Assembly: GCF_025947365.1 (NCBI RefSeq)
Contig: NZ_CP110012.1
Coordinates: 2,542,001-2,606,000, forward strand
Direction: 5' to 3'
Origin: Flavobacterium sp. N502540
GTDB lineage: Bacteria; Bacteroidota; Bacteroidia; Flavobacteriales; Flavobacteriaceae
Length of the DNA: 64,000 nucleotides
In this document: positions 25,621-35,098 of the stretch, one piece after another
How the letters are laid out: the number at the start of each line of letters is the position of its first letter
How positions within the stretch are numbered: the first letter of the stretch is position 1
Program-made: the position numbers and the translations under genes
The notes under the pieces: generated by a model
Databases searched by the model: none
What the model saw: the letters and a program-made list of their open reading frames with translations, nothing else
Told to the model about the DNA's origin: nothing

Positions 25621-28527
25621 TCAGGAACCCAGCAGGTATTCGAGATTAGCTTCAATTTCGTCGCTGATATGACTTTCTTCCAAAAGTGAATCCGAGAGTA
25701 GTTTTTTGTTTTCCTGTAATTTGATGATTTTTTCTTCGACTGTGTTTTTTGAAATGAAACGAACTACGTTTACTTTGTTCAATTGTCCTATACGATGTGC
25801 TCTTCCCACTCCCTGTTTCTCTGCAAAAGGATTCCACCATGGATCTAGGAATAAGACATAAGAAGCCATGGTAATGTTGAGACCAACACCACCCGCCTTA
25901 AGGGAAATAAAGAATAATAACGGGTTTTCTTTTTCCTGAAATCGTTTTACCTGCTGCTCTCTTTTTTGTGACGGAGTTTCACCAGTAATCTCGCAATATT
26001 CTATTTTGTTTTCTTTACACCAATCAGTATAAAAATTCAAATTGGTCACAAAGGAGCTAAAAATGATTACTTTTTGTTTTCCCTTGACTAAGTTTTTCAG
26101 GTAATTCGTAACGGCAATGTATTTTCCAGAATCAACTTCAGAATCCTGATCGACCATTTTGGGATGATTGCTCAGCTGTCTCAACTTCATTAAAGTGTTG
26201 ATAATACTAATTTTATCAGGACCTGATCCATCCGTTTTTAGTAAAAAGTTACGTGCTTTTGATTTCTCTTTTTCGTATAGTTTTTCTTGTTCAGCATCCA
26301 TATTGCAGTAATAGACCTGCTCTGTCAATTCAGGTAAATCTTTTAAAACCTGTTCTTTGGTTCTTCTTAAAATATAAGGCTGGATCAGGTTTTTTAATTC
26401 ATTTAAAACTTCTTCGTTCTGTTTTTTCTCAATAGGATTTTTGAAATTTTCCATGAAAAAAGCATAACTCCCCAAAATATCCGGATTTATAAACTGCATC
26501 TGCGACCATAAATCGTCAAGTGAATTTTCGATTGGTGTACCACTCAAAGCAATTTTATGTCCCGTACTAATTTTATTGATGGCTTTGAAAATTTTAGAAT
26601 CTTTGTTTTTAATGTATTGACTTTCATCAAGAATTAAATAGCGGAAATCATATTTTTCTAAAATAGAAATATCACGATGAACAATGCTGTAACTCGTAAA
26701 AATTAAATCGGTTGAATTTAATCTGCTTGCCAGCAATTTTCGGTCATTGCCCACATATTGCATTTTCGAAAAATGAGGCGTAAACTTTCCGGCTTCATTG
26801 TACCAGTTAAAAACCAAAGAAGAAGGGAGAACGATCAAGGCCTTCAGGGGTTCTCTTTCGATAGTCGTATCGTTTGAGAATAAATCAAAATTGGTCGTTT
26901 TGGTCGTAAAGCCCAGTTGCTCCTGTACCGCAACTAAAACCGCTAAAGTCTGCAGCGTTTTTCCAAGTCCCATATCATCGGCCAGACACGCGCCAAGATT
27001 GGCATTAAAGTGACCTAAAAGCCATTTTACACCGTCAATCTGATACGGTCTCAGGGTTGCTTTTAGTAAATCTGAAGCTGTAAATTCAGCTTTATGAATC
27101 TGGTCCGGATCATTGGCGATTTCTGAAATACTGTCTAAAGCTGTAAAATTGCTTTTACGCAACAAAACAGCTCCGTTTTCTGTCTTTGCCAATTTTGCCA
27201 GAGAGCCGTATTTACTAAACCATTCCAGCGGAATCAAAAAGTAATTTCCGTCAGGTAACATAAAGAGTCTTTCTTTGCTTTTTATGTTTGGAATTATTTC
27301 GCTGAAATTGATTTTATAAGGACCAATTGTAATGATTATTTTAATGTCGAACCAATCGGCTTTTGTTTCTTTTGCAATTGAAATGGTGTTGCTTTCGGTG
27401 ATGATTTCTTTGCTTTCGAGTTTGAGATTCTGAATTGTAAAACCCAGACTTTCGAGTGGTTCTTTATGGTCAATAATGAATTGAATATTGACATACGGAT
27501 CAGAAGTCTCAGCATCTGAACTCAATCCAAACAATTCATTTTTGATTTTTGTTAAACCAAGACTGAGTAATTTGTCTGTATAGGAAATCTCATCAGCGCT
27601 TCGTTTGAACTGAATAATTTTAGGTTCGTTTGCAACACTAAAATCCACAAAAGAGTGTGTTTTTTTAGTTTTACCCGCATCAAACGAATAGCCGTTATAG
27701 TCAAAAAAAAGGTTGAGGTAATAACAGTTTTTAAAGAAATCAAAAACAGGCTGAACCGTGCAGGAGATGATGGTGTCACGAAGCTCAATTTCAAAGCCGG
27801 TAGATTCGATGTCGATTTTTTTTGCTATTTCCGGAATGAAATTCTTGAAGTAATTGTCAACTAGTTTTGATGGTATTTCGATTGATTTCTTCTTTAAAAA
27901 TGGCAGCAGTTTTTTAGAATTAAGTTCTTTTAACTGCCCAAGTTTTTTGTCGATAATCAACCAGCTTGGTTCGTCCAAAAGAATATCCACACTTTTATCC
28001 ATTGGTAAAAATGTGGTTTCGCCTTCTTTTAAAGATAAAGTATAAGTAATGCCTTCAGCGTGTTTGTCAAATTGAATCTGAGGTTCAAATTCTAACGGAT
28101 TTGTATCGACTCTCCAGCGATAAAAATCCTTTTCGGCACTCATGTTAGCAGAGAATGGAAATTGTTCTTTTACAATTAGATTGTAAAAGGATTCTAAGTT
28201 AAATTTTAAATGCTGACGAATGGCAAATTCAATTTTGGAATCTTTTTGTAAATCAGCAATTGTTTTAGCCGATTTGATTTTGGCGCTGAATTTCTTGAAA
28301 ATAAAATCAGGTTTTAAAGAGTCGCAAGCCGTCAGTATTTTTTTTGTATTGGAATCTAAATTTTCAAAAAGAACTCCAAAACTTTCAAGTACATCTGTAC
28401 TCGCTTTTTTGTCTAGATATTTAATATCATCGGTATTCTCAATGATATAAGCTGTTGGGAGGTAGACATTCAGGTTTTTTTCAAAACTGATGTCAAAGCA
28501 AAACTGAAATGATTTTGTAGGTTCCAA
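25621..28527 (-). CDS. SNF2-family DEAD-box-like helicase/ATPase
   Basis: The 968-residue cytosolic protein has an N-terminal half (1-490) resembling the bacterial SNF2 N-terminal region and a C-terminal two-lobe ATPase. Motif I is DDMGLGKTLQTLA, motif II LDESQYIKN, motif III LSGTPIENSLDDLWSQ, and ILRRTKEQVLKDLPE, LKAGGVGLNITMAS and GVGRAHRIGQ give the second lobe with the Arg finger. It translocates on double-stranded DNA, perhaps displacing RNA polymerase or other proteins. No nuclease or methylase is fused or adjacent, so it is likely the housekeeping-type Bacteroidota SNF2. The start is a TTG at 28527; a stop lies just upstream and the next Met is near residue 130, so this start is forced. 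Confidence 0.92.
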   Translation of the reverse strand: MEPTKSFQFCFDISFEKNLNVYLPTAYIIENTDDIKYLDKKASTDVLESFGVLFENLDSNTKKILTACDSLKPDFIFKKFSAKIKSAKTIADLQKDSKIEFAIRQHLKFNLESFYNLIVKEQFPFSANMSAEKDFYRWRVDTNPLEFEPQIQFDKHAEGITYTLSLKEGETTFLPMDKSVDILLDEPSWLIIDKKLGQLKELNSKKLLPFLKKKSIEIPSKLVDNYFKNFIPEIAKKIDIESTGFEIELRDTIISCTVQPVFDFFKNCYYLNLFFDYNGYSFDAGKTKKTHSFVDFSVANEPKIIQFKRSADEISYTDKLLSLGLTKIKNELFGLSSDAETSDPYVNIQFIIDHKEPLESLGFTIQNLKLESKEIITESNTISIAKETKADWFDIKIIITIGPYKINFSEIIPNIKSKERLFMLPDGNYFLIPLEWFSKYGSLAKLAKTENGAVLLRKSNFTALDSISEIANDPDQIHKAEFTASDLLKATLRPYQIDGVKWLLGHFNANLGACLADDMGLGKTLQTLAVLVAVQEQLGFTTKTTNFDLFSNDTTIEREPLKALIVLPSSLVFNWYNEAGKFTPHFSKMQYVGNDRKLLASRLNSTDLIFTSYSIVHRDISILEKYDFRYLILDESQYIKNKDSKIFKAINKISTGHKIALSGTPIENSLDDLWSQMQFINPDILGSYAFFMENFKNPIEKKQNEEVLNELKNLIQPYILRRTKEQVLKDLPELTEQVYYCNMDAEQEKLYEKEKSKARNFLLKTDGSGPDKISIINTLMKLRQLSNHPKMVDQDSEVDSGKYIAVTNYLKNLVKGKQKVIIFSSFVTNLNFYTDWCKENKIEYCEITGETPSQKREQQVKRFQEKENPLLFFISLKAGGVGLNITMASYVLFLDPWWNPFAEKQGVGRAHRIGQLNKVNVVRFISKNTVEEKIIKLQENKKLLSDSLLEESHISDEIEANLEYLLGS

Positions 28528-28575
28528 GATTTAGGGATTTGGCTGGCTTATAATTTAGAGATTGGGCAAAAAAAT

Positions 28576-28613
28576 AAAGAGTTTTCAAAATATCAATAAT
28601 TTGAAAACTCTTT
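28576..28613 (-). terminator. Terminator after the methyltransferase gene
   Basis: Fourteen-base arms, aaagagttttcaaa (28576-28589) and its complement (28600-28613), are followed on the minus strand by a T-rich run. Confidence 0.8.
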
Positions 28614-28648
28614 TTAAATGAACTTGTATCACTTATATGGTGAAAGAA

Positions 28649-29422
28649 TTAGTTTTCCTGTTTGAAGCAAAGCGGGATGATTTCGCCTTTTGCCAGACAA
28701 TATTTTTCTACCAGTTCCGGAGCAATTTTATGGGTGTAGTCTTCTTCGATTACGATAAAACCGATGCTTCTTAACTTGTCAAAATAATCACGGCCATAAA
28801 TACGCACGTGGTCGTACTGACCAAATATTCTGGCACGTTCTTTTTGATCGGTGATGGTATCGTCAGCAAAAGTAACCGCTCTTGATAAGTCCTGCGGGAT
28901 TTGAAGAATCGCCATTCCGCCTGGTTTTAAAACACGATATAATTCACGCATCGCTTTTGTGTCATCCGGAATATGTTCTAGAACGTGGTTGCATAAAATA
29001 ACATCGTATTCATTGTCTTTGAAAGGCAAATTACAGATATCTGCTTTTACATCTGCCAAAGGCGAGAACAAATCGGTTGTAGTATAATCCAGGTTTTTCT
29101 GCTTGCGGAATCTTTTGTAAAAAGCCTGTTCCGGAGCAAAATGCAATACTTTTTTAGGTGCTGTAAAAAAATCAGTCTGATCGTTTAAATACAGCCACAG
29201 CAAACGATGTCTCTCTAATGAAAGTGTACTTGGCGAAAGCACATTGTTACGTTGTTTCCCGTATCCATAAGGTAAAAAACTTCTAAAACTTTTTCCGTCA
29301 ATCGGATCGGTATATTTGCTTCCTCTTAATGATAAAGCTAAAACAGGACGCGCCACATAACTTAAACGAATTAATATTGGACGGGGAATGGTGTTAAGTA
29401 CGAGTTTAAAAAGTTTCTTCAT
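28649..29422 (-). CDS. SAM-dependent methyltransferase (class I)
   Basis: The 257-residue protein starts at the ATG at 29422 (a GTG at 29434 would add four). An N-terminal 60 residues (MKKLFKLVLNTIPRPILIRLSY) are basic and amphipathic, perhaps membrane-associating. The Methyltransf_11-like core follows: KVLHFAPEQAFYKRF, YTTTDLFSPLADVKADICNL, the conserved YDVILCNHVLEHIPDD and YRVLKPGGMAIL. Similar genes in Flavobacterium are often called 'class I SAM-dependent methyltransferase' with no substrate. The C-terminus contains a YCLAKGEIIPLC segment. It is downstream of map and the GxxExxY gene on the same strand. Confidence 0.88.
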   Translation of the reverse strand: MKKLFKLVLNTIPRPILIRLSYVARPVLALSLRGSKYTDPIDGKSFRSFLPYGYGKQRNNVLSPSTLSLERHRLLWLYLNDQTDFFTAPKKVLHFAPEQAFYKRFRKQKNLDYTTTDLFSPLADVKADICNLPFKDNEYDVILCNHVLEHIPDDTKAMRELYRVLKPGGMAILQIPQDLSRAVTFADDTITDQKERARIFGQYDHVRIYGRDYFDKLRSIGFIVIEEDYTHKIAPELVEKYCLAKGEIIPLCFKQEN

Positions 29423-29430
29423 GAGTAGTT

Positions 29431-29931
29431 TCACAGAGTTTCACAAAGGAGGCGCAAAGCTTCACAAAGTGTTTATAAATCTTTTGATGTTGTTTTTTAA
29501 AATTTTTGAATGAAAATTAATAAGAAGGCCTAATGGGTAATTGCCAAGTTTTAAATAGGTTAAGATTTGAGCAACATGTACATCTGTAAAAGCTTCAACA
29601 GTTTTTAATTCAATTACAATTTTATTTTCAATTAATAAATCAATTCTATAGCCATGATCCAGTTGTATATCTTTATAGATTATGGGCAGTGCTTTTTGCT
29701 TTTCGACAATCAAACCGGAATTTACAATTTCATAGTACAAACATTCCTGATAAGCTGATTCCAATAAACCAGGTCCAAGCTGTTTGTGAACTTCAATAGC
29801 AAGTCCGATTATTTTATAGCTAATTGCATCTAATTTTTCGCGAGATTCTGTGTTTTCTTCATACATCTTCCAAAGGCTTATAATAAATGAATTTTGTGAA
29901 TCTTGGCGTATATCTTTGTGAATCTCTGCGG
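29431..29931. mobile_element. GxxExxY gene inside imperfect 40-base inverted repeats
   Basis: The stretch 29431-29470, read on the minus strand, matches 29891-29931 on the plus strand at roughly three of four positions, sharing tttgtgaa, gcg, tttgtga and ctctg blocks in order. These arms bracket the GxxExxY gene exactly, between the methyltransferase and map genes. No transposase is present and target duplications were not identified. It may be a mobilisable unit moved in trans, or two independent insertions of a short dispersed repeat. Confidence 0.4.
29462..29866 (-). CDS. GxxExxY family protein
   Basis: The 134-residue protein carries the name-giving motif G-L-L-E-S-A-Y within EVHKQLGPGLLESAYQECL, and a core with GYRIDLLIENKIVIELKTVEAF. 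The D-(x)n-E-x-K pattern there resembles a PD-(D/E)XK nuclease site, and the family is predicted to adopt that fold; activity is unproven. These genes are frequent, variably placed and often multi-copy in Bacteroidota and Cyanobacteria. Imperfect inverted repeats lie on both sides, the left one running over the last codons. It interrupts an otherwise ordinary pair, map and a methyltransferase. Confidence 0.9.
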   Translation of the reverse strand: MYEENTESREKLDAISYKIIGLAIEVHKQLGPGLLESAYQECLYYEIVNSGLIVEKQKALPIIYKDIQLDHGYRIDLLIENKIVIELKTVEAFTDVHVAQILTYLKLGNYPLGLLINFHSKILKNNIKRFINTL

Positions 29932-29939
29932 AATAACTG

Positions 29940-30758
29940 TTACAGAATCAACGGCACTTTTCGGAATTCATCTTCCTCATTGCTTTCGATTCCAAGTGCT
30001 TTATAGATGTATTGAAAAGTCGATAAAATTTCTGGTTTACCATCCACTAAAGCGACATCATGTTCGAAATGAGCACTTGCTTTTCCGTCTGCGGTAGTAA
30101 TGGTCCAGCCGTCTTTGTGTTGTTTGATGTTTCGGGTTCCAAGATTGATCATAGGCTCGATTGCTACAACCATTCCTTCCACAAACAGTTTTCCGCGACC
30201 GCGTTTTCCGTAGTTTGGCATTTCAGGTTCTTCGTGCATTTTCTGCCCTAAACCGTGTCCTACCAACTCGCGAACTACTCCGTATCCGTGAGCTTCTGTA
30301 TATTTTTGGATCGCATTTCCAACATCTTCCACGCGATTTCCGGCTTTAAATTCTCTGATTCCTACGTAAAGAGATTCTTTAGTTACTTTCAAAAGTTTTT
30401 TAACTTCAGGAGCAACTTCTCCAATTTCGAAACTATAGGCGTGATCACCGTGATATCCATTTTTGAATGCACCGCAATCTACCGAAATAACGTCACCGTT
30501 TTTCAAAGGTGTATTGTTCGGAATTCCGTGTACAACCTGAGAGTTTGGACTCATACAAAGTGAATTCGGGAAATCATACAGACCTAAGAAGCTTGGAACT
30601 GCACCGTGATCACGGATAAATTCTTCAGCCAGTTTGTCCAGGTATAATGTAGTTACTCCTTCTTTAATTTCAGAAGCAATCATTCCTAATGTTTTAGATA
30701 CGATCAAAGCACTTTCGCGCATTAATTCGATTTCTTCACGTGATTTTACAATAATCAT
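29940..30758 (-). CDS. map: Type I methionine aminopeptidase
   Basis: The 272-residue enzyme has the five metal ligands in order: two Asp in DCGAFKNGYHGDHAYSF, His in GHGLGQKMHEEPEM, and two Glu in VAIEPMI and SAHFEHDVAL. It removes N-terminal Met from new proteins in the cytosol. Length fits the short type Ia form, with no N-terminal zinc region. In many Bacteroidota map lies in the ribosomal spc operon with infA; this copy is elsewhere, so it may be a second isozyme, or the only one. The start ATG at 30758 follows a TAnnTTTG box. Confidence 0.95.
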   Translation of the reverse strand: MIIVKSREEIELMRESALIVSKTLGMIASEIKEGVTTLYLDKLAEEFIRDHGAVPSFLGLYDFPNSLCMSPNSQVVHGIPNNTPLKNGDVISVDCGAFKNGYHGDHAYSFEIGEVAPEVKKLLKVTKESLYVGIREFKAGNRVEDVGNAIQKYTEAHGYGVVRELVGHGLGQKMHEEPEMPNYGKRGRGKLFVEGMVVAIEPMINLGTRNIKQHKDGWTITTADGKASAHFEHDVALVDGKPEILSTFQYIYKALGIESNEEDEFRKVPLIL

Positions 30759-30778
30759 AATTTCGGATTTTCAGTTCG

Positions 30779-30786
30779 CAAAAGTA
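30779..30786 (-). promoter_or_regulatory. -7 box for map
   Basis: The minus strand reads TACTTTTG (TAnnTTTG), 20 bases before the map start codon. No TTG at suitable spacing. Confidence 0.45.
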
Positions 30787-30820
30787 CAAATTTTAATATT
30801 ATCTTTTTATGTAAAAATTT

Positions 30821-30931
30821 TTCGCCACGAATTCACGAATTGAGATCAATTAGATTGTACTTGACTATTAAGATTTAACGTATCAATGTTTATACAAAGA
30901 TTACAAAGAAAAATTCGTGAATTCATGGCAA
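30821..30931. repeat. MITE-like inverted-repeat element
   Basis: ttcgccacgaattcacgaat at 30821-30840 and its near-complement at 30912-30931 (18 of 20 positions) bracket 71 AT-rich bases in the gap between map and the DUF445 gene. From memory, 'gccacgaattcacgaat' repeats are scattered through Flavobacterium intergenic DNA. Confidence 0.6.
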
Positions 30932-31002
30932 ACGGACAATGAAGAGGAATTATTAGTTCACAGAAAAAACGTAAATTAGTAATCATTGAAATGAATTAAA
31001 TT

Positions 31003-32256
31003 ATGGAAACGTCTGTAGATCATGAAAATATAGTAAAGAAGAAAGCCCTGAAGCGGATGAAAAATAATGCATTGGGACTCTTAGGTATCGCAGTGCTTTT
31101 GTTTGTAATAGCGGTTTATTTTAAGATTCCGATGCTTCAGGCTTTTAGTGAAGCGGCGATGGTGGGTGGTATCGCCGACTGGTTTGCAGTGGTGGCCTTA
31201 TTTCGTCATCCGTTAGGAATTCCGATTTGGCATACGGCCATTATTCCGACTAAGAAAAATGAAATTGGTGAAAACTTAGGGAATTTTGTTTCGGAAGAAT
31301 TTCTGAATCGGGAGAAACTGGAAATAAAACTCGAAGAATTTAATTTTGCTACAAAAGCAGCTGATTGGCTTTCGCAGGAGGAGAATGCCAATAAAATTGC
31401 CAGTGTTGTGGCGGTTAATATCATTCCCGGAGTTTTAAAAACGATAAAAGATGAAGATGTAAAGCGATTCATTCAGGTTCAGTTCAAAGAAAAACTGGAA
31501 GCAATCAACTTTGGCGATTGGGTAGCGTTGGCGTTAGAGCCTTTGCAGAAAGGGAACGTGAAAGAGGAACTGCTGACAAATGTTTTGAATGTCATGAGTG
31601 CAGAGCTTGCTAATAATAAAGACCTGATTCGGAAAAAAGTGAAAGCATCGACACCATTTTTAAGTTTTGGTTTGGCAGATAAAAGCATTACAGAGGGGGT
31701 TTTTAATGGGCTTGCTGATTTTTTAAACGAAGCAAAACAGCCCGGAAGTGCAATCCGAATTAAGATAGACGAGTATGTGCATAATTTTCTGGACAAAGTA
31801 AAGCATTCAGAAGAGATGCGGGAAAAGATTAATACTGTGATACTAAGTTTTGCCGGAAAAAAAGAGGTTCAGGATTATGTCAACGGAATTTGGGATGAAA
31901 TAAAAAGATCGATTTCAGCTGATTTGGAAAAGGGTGAAGAATCGTCAATTAAGAAAAATATTTCGGGTTTGATTCAGGGGTTCGGAAACGGATTAAAAGA
32001 AGATACCGTTATGATCGACAAGATCAATAATTTCATCAAGAACGATTTGCTTTCGATGCTGCTAAACAATAAAAAAGTAATTGGAGATTTGATTTCGTCT
32101 ACTGTGAAAAGCTGGGATGGGAAGGAGGTTTCGGAAAAATTAGAACTGGAGATCGGAAAAGATCTGCAGTACATCCGAATCAACGGAACTTTGGTAGGAG
32201 GTCTCATTGGACTCGTGATTTATGCCGTCGAGTGGACGTATCATTATTTGGCTTAA
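31003..32256 (+). CDS. DUF445 family membrane protein (YjiN-like)
   Basis: The 417-residue protein has an N-terminal membrane helix (ALGLLGIAVLLFVIAVYF, about residues 26-43), the family block EAAMVGGIADWFAVVALFRHPLGIPIWHTAIIP in parts, long amphipathic helices, and a C-terminal GGLIGLVIYAVEW helix. This is the DUF445 layout, with both ends in the membrane. E. coli YjiN belongs here; no biochemical role is known. A cell-envelope job is likely from its topology only. It is transcribed alone, convergent with the TolC operon. Confidence 0.88.
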   Translation: METSVDHENIVKKKALKRMKNNALGLLGIAVLLFVIAVYFKIPMLQAFSEAAMVGGIADWFAVVALFRHPLGIPIWHTAIIPTKKNEIGENLGNFVSEEFLNREKLEIKLEEFNFATKAADWLSQEENANKIASVVAVNIIPGVLKTIKDEDVKRFIQVQFKEKLEAINFGDWVALALEPLQKGNVKEELLTNVLNVMSAELANNKDLIRKKVKASTPFLSFGLADKSITEGVFNGLADFLNEAKQPGSAIRIKIDEYVHNFLDKVKHSEEMREKINTVILSFAGKKEVQDYVNGIWDEIKRSISADLEKGEESSIKKNISGLIQGFGNGLKEDTVMIDKINNFIKNDLLSMLLNNKKVIGDLISSTVKSWDGKEVSEKLELEIGKDLQYIRINGTLVGGLIGLVIYAVEWTYHYLA

Positions 32257-32276
32257 TCCATCAGCAAAAAAACAAT

Positions 32277-32345
32277 TTAACACATAGAGACATAGATTGA
32301 ATGCGCAAAAAAGAACGCAAAAAGAAATATGTTTCTATGTGTTAA
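32277..32345. repeat. Inverted repeat between convergent genes, possibly a terminator
   Basis: ttaacacatagagacatag (32277-32295) and its near-complement (32327-32345, 16 of 19 positions) flank 31 bases. It fills the gap between the DUF445 and TolC genes. It resembles a common Flavobacterium 'taacacatag' dispersed repeat and may stop transcription from both sides. Confidence 0.5.
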
Positions 32346-32360
32346 AATAGATTTTAAACT

Positions 32361-33749
32361 TTAATCCGGATTGGCCATGATTTTGAACAACTCTGAATTT
32401 GAGATGTAAAATCGGTTGTCCAGAGCAATTGAGGCTAGTTTTGCGCTAACCAGATTGTTTTCGCGTGTATTGATCAGAAATAATGAGCTTTCTCCGAAAG
32501 AGAACAATCGTTCTTCTGAGGTTAACATCGCGGCATTATTTTCTACTAAATTTTTTGCCAGTTTCTTTTGTCTAATCAGCGAATTGATTTCTACTTTCTG
32601 TGCACTTATTTTGTTGGTCAGCTGTGTTCGTTCCAGAGCAAGAGCAAATTCATTTTCCTGAAGTTTGTATTTGGCCAGTTTCAGACTTCCACGTTCTTTT
32701 CGAAGAAACAAAGGGAAGTAAAATTCTAAACCAATTTTGTAATCGTCAAATTTATAATTGTCAATATATCTCGGATCAGATAAATAAGAATACCCAACGT
32801 TTATTTTAGGCAGCAGCATGTTTTGCTTCAGGTCTTTTTCAACCTTGAGTATGTCTATTTTATTTTGCAGAGCATTCAATTTCGGATGTGTTTCTAAGTT
32901 GGTATCGCCTTGCAGTAGATCGTTTGTTTTCAGCGTTTCTTGTAAAGTCGATTCAAGCGCTGTTTCCGGCACTAGCTCATCCGAAATTTCCAACGGAATG
33001 TTATTCTCCAGCCACATATAATTCGATAATTCGAGTTTGGCTTTGGTTAATTTTAATTTAGAATCTTCCAGGCTTAAGGCTCTGTTTCTTACAATAATTC
33101 CGGCTTCAATACTGTCTATTGCCGGTTTGTCGCCCTGTTCGATGAGCGATTTGATTCCTTTCAGACGAATTTCAGCATTGTTGTTGTACATTTCATAAAG
33201 CTTCATTTCCTCGAAGTTTTTCTTCCAGTTGAAATAAGCCAGTGAGGCATCATACAAAATGCCAACCGCCTGAAGTTTTCTTTCAGCCTGACTTAGTTTC
33301 ATCTGAATTTTAGCTTTTCGTACATCTGCCATTCTCTGGTTGATGAACAATCCCTGCCCAATTGGAACACTGATACCAAAAGAAGTTAATCCCTGATTGG
33401 GAGTAGTGTTTTCCGGATTAAGGTAAACTCCTTCATTATTGTCGAATCCGGCTTTCAGTTCAATTCCGTACCAGGTCGGGATCTTAAAACTGCTGTTTAG
33501 AATCGAATAATATTCTTTGTCTTTAAATTTTTTCTGGCTGAAATCAACTTCAATTTTTGGGTCAAAACCACCACGTGCCATCATCAGATTGGCTTGTGCT
33601 TTGCTGACTTCCAAATTGGCATTTTTAACCAATGGATGGTATTTTTTTACATACCCCAAAAACTCATTGTAGGTGAGTTCTTTTGAGAAGGGCTGCTGGC
33701 CAAAAACGGTACAGCCCAGAAAAAGAAAAGCGATAAGTATTGGTTTCAT
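32361..33749 (-). CDS. TolC-family outer-membrane channel
   Basis: The 462-residue protein has a signal peptide (MKPILIAFLFLGCTVFGQQ) and two OEP-like helical repeats, with the coiled-coil stretches typical of TolC (LKLTKAKLELSNYMWLENN; TQLTNKISAQKVEINSLIRQKKLAKN). It should form the trimeric outer-membrane duct of an export complex. Its ATG overlaps the stop of the HlyD-like gene by one base (TAATG), so it is the last gene of a four-gene unit: TetR, ABC protein, HlyD-like adaptor and TolC. The exported substrate is unknown. Confidence 0.9.
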   Translation of the reverse strand: MKPILIAFLFLGCTVFGQQPFSKELTYNEFLGYVKKYHPLVKNANLEVSKAQANLMMARGGFDPKIEVDFSQKKFKDKEYYSILNSSFKIPTWYGIELKAGFDNNEGVYLNPENTTPNQGLTSFGISVPIGQGLFINQRMADVRKAKIQMKLSQAERKLQAVGILYDASLAYFNWKKNFEEMKLYEMYNNNAEIRLKGIKSLIEQGDKPAIDSIEAGIIVRNRALSLEDSKLKLTKAKLELSNYMWLENNIPLEISDELVPETALESTLQETLKTNDLLQGDTNLETHPKLNALQNKIDILKVEKDLKQNMLLPKINVGYSYLSDPRYIDNYKFDDYKIGLEFYFPLFLRKERGSLKLAKYKLQENEFALALERTQLTNKISAQKVEINSLIRQKKLAKNLVENNAAMLTSEERLFSFGESSLFLINTRENNLVSAKLASIALDNRFYISNSELFKIMANPD

Positions 33750-35095
33750 TATTTTTTTTCTTTAGTTACTTTTTGGGTACTTTTATAATAATTAGGAGGG
33801 AATCCGTTTAGGGTTCTCCAGATTTCAAACCAAATTGGCACCGTGTCTAATAGGGCAATAGTTTGAGCGCCCGATCCAATGCTTAATTGTTTTGGCCATT
33901 TCGTCTCATCCGGGTCCGGAGCAATTAAGATTCTGTATTTACCATTATCACTGATAAAGTTTTCTATCGCTACCACCGTTCCTCCAAAAGTTCCGTAAGA
34001 CATATCCGGCCATCCTGAAAACACAATGGTAGGCCATCCGTCAAACCAAACGCGTACTTTTTCTCCTTTTCTGATCAAAGGGAGGTCAATTGGACTGATA
34101 TAAGTTTCTACTGCGATATCATAATGAGAAGGCATTATCGTTACAATTGGTGTACCTTCTTTAATTGTTTCACCTAAACCTGCCTGCAAAGCGCGGTTGA
34201 TGTAACCGTCCTGTACTGCTCTGATGTAGTACATGCCATTACGTAAGCTGTAATTGGCATATTGATTCTCCAATTTGCTCACTTGTGCTTCCGTATCAAA
34301 TTTATTGCTCAGGGTGGTAAACTGATCACTTCTTGCTTTGGCTACTTTTTCACCGTACTCCGCCGTAATTCTGTTAATCTCTACTCTGGCATTGATGTAT
34401 TCATTTTTACTGGTGAGGTATTTGTTTTCCTGCGTGATGATTTTAGCATCTACATCTTGCAGTTTCAGACGTTTTTCTTCGACATCGGTAAGTGGTTTCA
34501 AACCTTCTTTGTTTAATTGCACCGAACGATTGTACTGTGTATTGGCAATTCGCAACTGTGTTTTTACGGCTACAAGATCGATACTGTCACTTTTTATTTT
34601 TAAAAGCGATTGTTTGACTTTATTTCTGGCTTGTTCCAGTTTTAGTTTTCGCTCGTTTTCGATGGCCTGAATCTGACCGGAAAGTGTGGTTACTTTTTCG
34701 CCATAAGATTCTAAGGAATTTTTCTTCGCATCGACCTGATTTTTGGTGTTTTCAACTAAATTAGGATCCATATAATCTTCCTTGATCTCAGAAATAAACA
34801 GAATCGTGTCTCCTTTTTTAACAAAGTCACCTTCCTGCACGTACCATTTTTCAATACGTCCTGAAATCACACTCTGAATCGATTGTGGCCTTTGGTTGGG
34901 TTTTAAAGTGGTTACCGCTCCCGAACCCGAAATATTCTGAGTCCAAGGCAATAAAAGTGCAATAATTCCCAGAATGGAAGATGCGATTATAATTCGGTTT
35001 AAAATTTTATAATGTGGCCTGTTGCTTAGGTTTCTTACAGTCTCATAGCGATCAAGCGGCTGTAATTTTGTTTTATTGTCAGAGATATTTAACAT
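33749..35095 (-). CDS. HlyD-family membrane-fusion adaptor
   Basis: The 448-residue protein has one N-terminal membrane helix (IIIASSILGIIALLLPW, about 34-50), a first half-lipoyl block (SGRIEKWYVQEGDFVKKGDTI), a long coiled coil (about residues 110-270), and a second lipoyl half with a barrel (VQDGYINRALQAGLGETIKEGTPIVTI). This is the adaptor of a tripartite exporter, linking the inner-membrane protein to TolC. The coiled coil is long, as in type I secretion HlyD proteins. It starts three bases after the ABC gene stop and overlaps the tolC-like start by one base. Confidence 0.92.
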   Translation of the reverse strand: MLNISDNKTKLQPLDRYETVRNLSNRPHYKILNRIIIASSILGIIALLLPWTQNISGSGAVTTLKPNQRPQSIQSVISGRIEKWYVQEGDFVKKGDTILFISEIKEDYMDPNLVENTKNQVDAKKNSLESYGEKVTTLSGQIQAIENERKLKLEQARNKVKQSLLKIKSDSIDLVAVKTQLRIANTQYNRSVQLNKEGLKPLTDVEEKRLKLQDVDAKIITQENKYLTSKNEYINARVEINRITAEYGEKVAKARSDQFTTLSNKFDTEAQVSKLENQYANYSLRNGMYYIRAVQDGYINRALQAGLGETIKEGTPIVTIMPSHYDIAVETYISPIDLPLIRKGEKVRVWFDGWPTIVFSGWPDMSYGTFGGTVVAIENFISDNGKYRILIAPDPDETKWPKQLSIGSGAQTIALLDTVPIWFEIWRTLNGFPPNYYKSTQKVTKEKK

Positions 35096-35098
35096 GGC

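Noticed and set aside
25621..28527. SNF2 protein as part of a defence system
   Set aside because: No methylase, nuclease or other defence gene is adjacent; neighbours are the T9SS Plug and apaG, and the layout is a common chromosomal one.
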